Assembly: GCA_041745535.1 (NCBI GenBank)
Contig: JBGTIS010000376.1
Location: 1 to 38,017 of the forward strand
Origin: JBGTIS01 sp041745535
GTDB lineage: Bacteria > Bacteroidota > Bacteroidia > Cytophagales > Cyclobacteriaceae
DNA length: 38,017 bases
Reading direction: 5' to 3'
Shown: piece after piece, positions 34,967 through 38,017 of the stretch
Layout: each line of letters begins with the position of its first letter
How positions within the stretch are numbered: position 1 is the first letter of the stretch
The notes under the pieces: model-generated
The model's input: the letters and a program-made list of their open reading frames with translations, nothing else
Database searches by the model: none
What the model was told of the DNA's origin: nothing
Position numbers and translations under genes: made by a program

Positions 34967-36163
34967 TTAATTTTTAATGTTGCTGGCAAGAGTTCGTACT
35001 TCAGGTTCCACTTCCATATCCGGTCTGATTTTCTGAATATTACCCACAATAATTTGGTCGTCGGGATTCAATCCACTGCGTATAATCCGGAGTTCACTCG
35101 TGTGCAAAGGGCCGAGTTGAACTGGCTTTGCTACTACTGTATTGCTGTCGGAAAGTACATACACAATTTTCTGTGACTGATCGGTAGCAATAATGGCATC
35201 GGGTACCAGAATTACCTGATGCTGCTCCATATTCAGTACACGGGCGGTTCCGAACATACCTGATTCAATTACAAAATCCGGATTGGGCACAATGGCCCTG
35301 CCCTGAAAGGTACCTGTACTAAAATCCACCTCATTGTCCATGAAGTTCATGATACCCTCATGTTGAAATTTTTCTTCATCCAGCAGTTTCAACAGTACCT
35401 GGTTATGCGGTTTCGATGATCCGGTAATGCTATCGTGGCCACGCTGCCTGCTATATTTCAACAAAGCCGATTCGCTACCCTCAAAGTAAAAATAGATGGG
35501 ATCAAGCGAAACAATAGTGGTTAACAACGTAGCCTGATCGCTACCTCCACTAATCAGGTTGCCTTCGGTTACAAATTCCTCACTTACCTTTCCTGATATG
35601 GGTGCCGTAACCACGGTAAACTGCAGGTTAAGTCTGGCCTGTGCCACGTTAGCCGCTGAAGCCGCCACCTGGGCCGAAGCCCCATACAAGGCCTGTTCCC
35701 GCTGATCAAATTCTTCCTGGGAAATAGCTTTAGAACCTTTTAGGGATTTTACCCGATCGAAGGCACTTTGGGCCTGACGTTCTCCGGCTTTGGCTTGCTC
35801 CAACTGGGCTTCGGCCTGCCTGAGGGCAATATTGAAAGGACGAGGATCAATTCGGAAAAGCACATCCCCATTTTTAACCAGTTCACCATCGTTAAACCTG
35901 ACTTCGTCAACATAACCGCTTACGCGAGCTCTTACCTCTACCTTTTTAATGGCCTTAAACCGCCCCGTATATTCATCCCATTCGGTAATTTCCTGCTGCA
36001 ACGGCTGGGCTACCGGCACCTTTAATAAGGAAGGTGGCGCACTCTGGCCACTACTGGGTTCGCAACCTGATACATACAGGCTGGCAAGTAAAATGGCCAG
36101 CATACCCATATACACAGGGCTTATTAAATATTTAGATTTAGTTACTTTCTTAATTAAATGCAT
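34967..36163 (-). CDS. RND efflux periplasmic adaptor (membrane fusion lipoprotein, AcrA-like)
   Basis: A 398-residue adaptor with lipobox VSGC following a hydrophobic helix, so it is anchored to the inner membrane by lipid. It has a lipoyl half (ARVSGYVDEVRFNDGELVKNGDVLFRIDPRPF), an alpha-helical hairpin (LRQAEAQLEQAKAGERQAQSAFDRVKSL to AANVAQARLNL), the second lipoyl half (FTVVTAPISGKVSEEFVTEGNLI), a beta-barrel domain and a membrane-proximal domain ending near KIRPDMEVEPE. It links the pump to the outer-membrane channel. It is the first gene of the three-gene operon; candidate operator sites lie in the 337 bases upstream. Confidence 0.94.
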   Translation of the reverse strand: MHLIKKVTKSKYLISPVYMGMLAILLASLYVSGCEPSSGQSAPPSLLKVPVAQPLQQEITEWDEYTGRFKAIKKVEVRARVSGYVDEVRFNDGELVKNGDVLFRIDPRPFNIALRQAEAQLEQAKAGERQAQSAFDRVKSLKGSKAISQEEFDQREQALYGASAQVAASAANVAQARLNLQFTVVTAPISGKVSEEFVTEGNLISGGSDQATLLTTIVSLDPIYFYFEGSESALLKYSRQRGHDSITGSSKPHNQVLLKLLDEEKFQHEGIMNFMDNEVDFSTGTFQGRAIVPNPDFVIESGMFGTARVLNMEQHQVILVPDAIIATDQSQKIVYVLSDSNTVVAKPVQLGPLHTSELRIIRSGLNPDDQIIVGNIQKIRPDMEVEPEVRTLASNIKN

Positions 36164-36199
36164 GATTGATTATTTATGGTTTAAATAGCTGATAATTAA

Positions 36200-36229
36200 T
36201 AAGTTATCTAAAAATATTCTGATAACTTA
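36200..36229. promoter_or_regulatory. 9-bp inverted repeat upstream of the efflux operon
   Basis: TAAGTTATC (36200-36208) and GATAACTTA (36221-36229) are perfect arms around 12 bases, 37-66 bases before the adaptor ATG. Position and symmetry fit an operator for a dimeric regulator. Its sequence differs from the three 18-base motifs, so a second regulator is possible. Confidence 0.45.
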
Positions 36230-36291
36230 CCTGTTTAAAAGTTGAATAGGTTCCCCATTGGAAAGGGATATAACAGACTTATACTATAGAT

Positions 36292-36309
36292 ATATTTAAA
36301 TGTTTCAAT
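36292..36309 (+). promoter_or_regulatory. Candidate ArsR operator, site A
   Basis: ATATTTAAATGTTTCAAT matches site B (36464-36481) at 16 of 18 positions and lies 129 bases before the adaptor ATG. Its central near-dyad ATTnAAATnTTTnAAT is of the AT-rich type bound by ArsR/SmtB proteins. Confidence 0.5.
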
Positions 36310-36463
36310 ATGTAATAAAAAATTTCTAAAATTTTTTATTACCCCGCCAGTTTTATAGGTTGATGTACGCGTTGAAAATATACCACTGGGAAGGTAGAGG
36401 TATGCGGGGTTAGTGCATCGCTGGTACTGAGGTTTACCAAAACCTAAAGCAAATATTTAAAAT

Positions 36464-36481
36464 ATATTCAAATATTTCAAT
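36464..36481 (+). promoter_or_regulatory. Candidate ArsR operator, site B
   Basis: ATATTCAAATATTTCAAT is the most symmetric of three copies; its centre AAATATTT is a perfect palindrome and the dyad extends as ATT(C)AAATATTT(C)AAT. It begins 20 bases beyond the arsR stop and about 300 bases before the adaptor ATG. Confidence 0.5.
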
Positions 36482-36500
36482 GTATTAATTGAAAATTTTT

Positions 36501-36779
36501 TTATATCATTTTTAGTGCATCCAGAAAATTGATATACGCATCCAGCACTTCCTGATTGATGCGGTATTTCATCCGTCGGCCTTCTTTTTCATAAATGATC
36601 AAATCGGCCTCCATAAGTTGTTTGATATGGTGCGAAATGGATGGTTGCGATAAATTGATGAATTCATTAATATCAGTACACTGCAAGCAATTTGCCTTCC
36701 TTCTGATTTCCTGTAAAATCCGCAACCTGCTATCATCTGCCAATGCCTTCGAAATTTTCTTTGCTTGTTTTACGTCCAT
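36501..36779 (-). CDS. ArsR/SmtB-family transcriptional regulator
   Basis: A 92-residue winged-helix repressor counted from the ATG at 36779, which has a good ribosome-binding sequence (GAGGAG) seven bases before it, rare in this window. The ALADDSRLRILQEI segment, the recognition helix LSQPSISHHIKQLMEADLI and the wing YEKEGRRMKYRIN are typical. C31 and C34 in NCLQC fall where E. coli ArsR has its metal-binding ELCVCDL, so a thiol-based metal or redox sensor is plausible. There is no further cysteine, histidine-rich tail or alpha-5 metal site. It lies upstream of and on the same strand as the efflux operon, and a third copy of the candidate operator lies just before it, suggesting autoregulation plus control of the pump. 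Confidence 0.9.
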   Translation of the reverse strand: MDVKQAKKISKALADDSRLRILQEIRRKANCLQCTDINEFINLSQPSISHHIKQLMEADLIIYEKEGRRMKYRINQEVLDAYINFLDALKMI

Positions 36780-36800
36780 AATTTCTCCTCTGGTTATATT

Positions 36801-36818
36801 ATTGATATATGTAAATAT
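36801..36818 (-). promoter_or_regulatory. Candidate ArsR operator, site C (arsR promoter)
   Basis: On the minus strand ATATTTACATATATCAAT matches sites A and B at 15 of 18 positions each. It ends 21 bases before the arsR ATG, in the position expected for autorepression. Confidence 0.5.
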
Positions 36819-36930
36819 ATTAATATAACACCTACTTTCCAATCATACGACAAATTATGGCGATTAGTTTTAAACAGATGCTCCCATCATTTATTTCCGG
36901 GTTGCCCACTGCAAAATAAGGCTATACCAG

Positions 36931-38017
36931 CTAATCATTCATTTTTTCAGACTGAGCGTGTATAAGTGCAGGTATTTGAAATTTTTCGATTACAGGATCG
37001 GTATGTTCTCGAAATAAAATTTCTTTCGCTTTTTTGATGCGGTCAGGATGATCTCCAGCCACATTTTGTGTTTCTTCAGGATCGTCAGAAAGGTTATATA
37101 ATTCCAGCGTTGGTTGGTCTGTTTTTAAATCTCTTCTTATAAATTTCCAGTCACCCATCCGAATGGCCAGTTGGCCCTCATTTTCAGGAAATTCCCAATA
37201 CAAAAATGCATGCTTTTCCTGTTCATTTTTACCAGTTAATACCGGCAGAAAACTAATACCATCAATACTATCCGGGGCAGCTACATTTACCACCTCACAT
37301 AGGGTTGGCATTACGTCATAAAATGAGGAAATATGATCGGAACTACTGCCTGGCGCAATATGTCCGGGCCAGGACGCAATCATGGGTACACGGATTCCGC
37401 CTTCATACACAAAACCTTTACCACGGCCCTTTTCACTGGCGAAGGGTCTGGCACTGTCAAACCAGGGCGAATCAGTGCCGCCGTTATAAGATGGTCCGTT
37501 GTCGGAAGTAAAAATAATCAGGGTATTTTCATACAATCCCTGTTCTTTTAATTGCAGCACCAACTTTCCAATCTGTTCGTCCAGATAGGAAATCATGGCT
37601 GCATAGGCAGCATGCGGATACCGGTGCGGATAATAAGATCGCTCACCCAAATAAGGATCTTCAGCTCCAAATTTATTACGGTAATAATCTATCCATTTTT
37701 TGGGAGCCTGTAAGGGCATATGCGGAATGGGCGTGGCCCAATATAAAAAAAATGGCTTCTCTCCATTTTTCTCAATAAAATCTGTCATTTTCCGGAACAT
37801 CAGCTCCGGCGCATAATCGGTCAAAGTAAATTTTGCATAGCTGGCGGTATCGCACGGATCAGCCCCTTCGGGCAAACCGATACTGGGCGGAACTGTATCG
37901 TTATTCAGGTACACCCGATGTTCGTTTTCATACAGATGAAGCGGATAATAGGTATGCGCCTGCCGTTGACAATTGTAACCGTAAAAATAGTCAAATCCCG
38001 ATTGGGTAGGAATGGAA
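36931..38017 (-). CDS. Sulfatase (arylsulfatase family), 5' end beyond the window
   Basis: At least 362 residues of an alkaline-phosphatase-fold sulfatase; the frame stays open to the right edge (SGFDYFYGYNCQRQAHTYYP precedes the GTG at 37914, which is not the real start). The N-terminal C/S-x-P-x-R site, where the formylglycine nucleophile forms, is outside the window, so activity and anaerobic maturation type cannot be judged. Visible are PFFLYWATPIPHMPLQAP, the metal-binding IIFTSDNGPSYNGG, the substrate-side lysine in EKGRGKGFVYEGGIRVPMI and the C-terminal domain (DVMPTLCEV, DGISFLPVLTG, WKFIRRDLKTD). Such enzymes remove sulfate esters from marine or host glycans in Bacteroidota. No glycan-locus partner is visible on this side. 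Confidence 0.92.
   Translation of the reverse strand, partial: SIPTQSGFDYFYGYNCQRQAHTYYPLHLYENEHRVYLNNDTVPPSIGLPEGADPCDTASYAKFTLTDYAPELMFRKMTDFIEKNGEKPFFLYWATPIPHMPLQAPKKWIDYYRNKFGAEDPYLGERSYYPHRYPHAAYAAMISYLDEQIGKLVLQLKEQGLYENTLIIFTSDNGPSYNGGTDSPWFDSARPFASEKGRGKGFVYEGGIRVPMIASWPGHIAPGSSSDHISSFYDVMPTLCEVVNVAAPDSIDGISFLPVLTGKNEQEKHAFLYWEFPENEGQLAIRMGDWKFIRRDLKTDQPTLELYNLSDDPEETQNVAGDHPDRIKKAKEILFREHTDPVIEKFQIPALIHAQSEKMND

Larger units (their letters stand above)
36164..36500. other. Gene-free 337-base regulatory region before the efflux operon
   Basis: There is no coding region between arsR and the adaptor gene. The region holds two of three near-identical 18-base AT-rich motifs (36292-36309 and 36464-36481) and a separate 9-bp inverted repeat (36200-36229), listed individually. 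This density of symmetric sites just upstream of a three-gene efflux operon supports a controlled promoter here. A precise -33/-7 pair could not be assigned. Confidence 0.6.

Noticed and set aside
37915..38017. GTG at 37914 as the true sulfatase start
   Set aside because: The frame continues upstream to the window edge with clear sulfatase sequence (GFDYFYGYNCQRQAHTYYP), so the gene is simply cut.

Overview
The window comes from a bacterium of the phylum Bacteroidota, most likely a Cytophagales-type environmental species. Supporting signs are a SusC/SusD pair, a one-protein hybrid two-component regulator ending in an AraC-type domain, many lipoproteins, a gyrA followed by a secreted TPR protein, AT-rich gene spacers and almost no Shine-Dalgarno sequences. 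Species cannot be named from the sequence. No rRNA, tRNA, CRISPR array or phage structural gene was seen.

Layout. 1-208: C-terminal remnant of an IS66-family transposase running off the left edge, followed by about 660 bases with no gene. 869-3266 (+): phytanoyl-CoA-dioxygenase-like enzyme, exported sugar-phosphate-isomerase-like lipoprotein and secreted VOC protein, probably one catabolic unit. 3466-4638 (-): a lone tyrosine recombinase preceded by a striking dyad. 4783-8479 (-): gyrA and a downstream TPR gene ending in a clear terminator. 8719-11449 (-): an uncharacterised envelope group (203-aa protein, tandem-FKBP lipoprotein, putative outer-membrane barrel). 11604-17806: housekeeping and scattered genes (3-hydroxyacyl-CoA dehydrogenase, TPR lipoprotein, dapD, glycosyltransferase, surE with a secreted partner, and ribB carrying a degenerate GTP-cyclohydrolase-II domain). 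18033-30190: a compact fructan utilisation locus. 30324-36779 (-): an HAE1-type RND efflux operon and an ArsR-family regulator. 36931-38017 (-): a sulfatase cut by the right edge.

How the genes work together. In the fructan locus SusC/SusD would take oligosaccharides through the outer membrane, the GH32 lipoprotein would release fructose, the sugar porter would carry it across the inner membrane and the PfkB kinase would phosphorylate it. The divergent hybrid sensor has a periplasmic sugar-binding domain of the kind used by the known Bacteroides fructose sensor BT1754, and probably controls the locus. In the efflux region an adaptor, pump and outer-membrane channel form one operon with its own terminator. 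The ArsR-type repressor is encoded just upstream, and three near-identical 18-bp AT-rich sites, one before arsR and two before the pump operon, suggest it controls both.

The observations most worth checking are the three-site ArsR/RND arrangement, the RibB protein whose cyclohydrolase domain has lost all three zinc cysteines, an exact 29-nt sequence repeated in opposite orientation 14 kb apart, and the Xer-like dyad upstream of the lone recombinase. No wholly new multi-gene system is evident.
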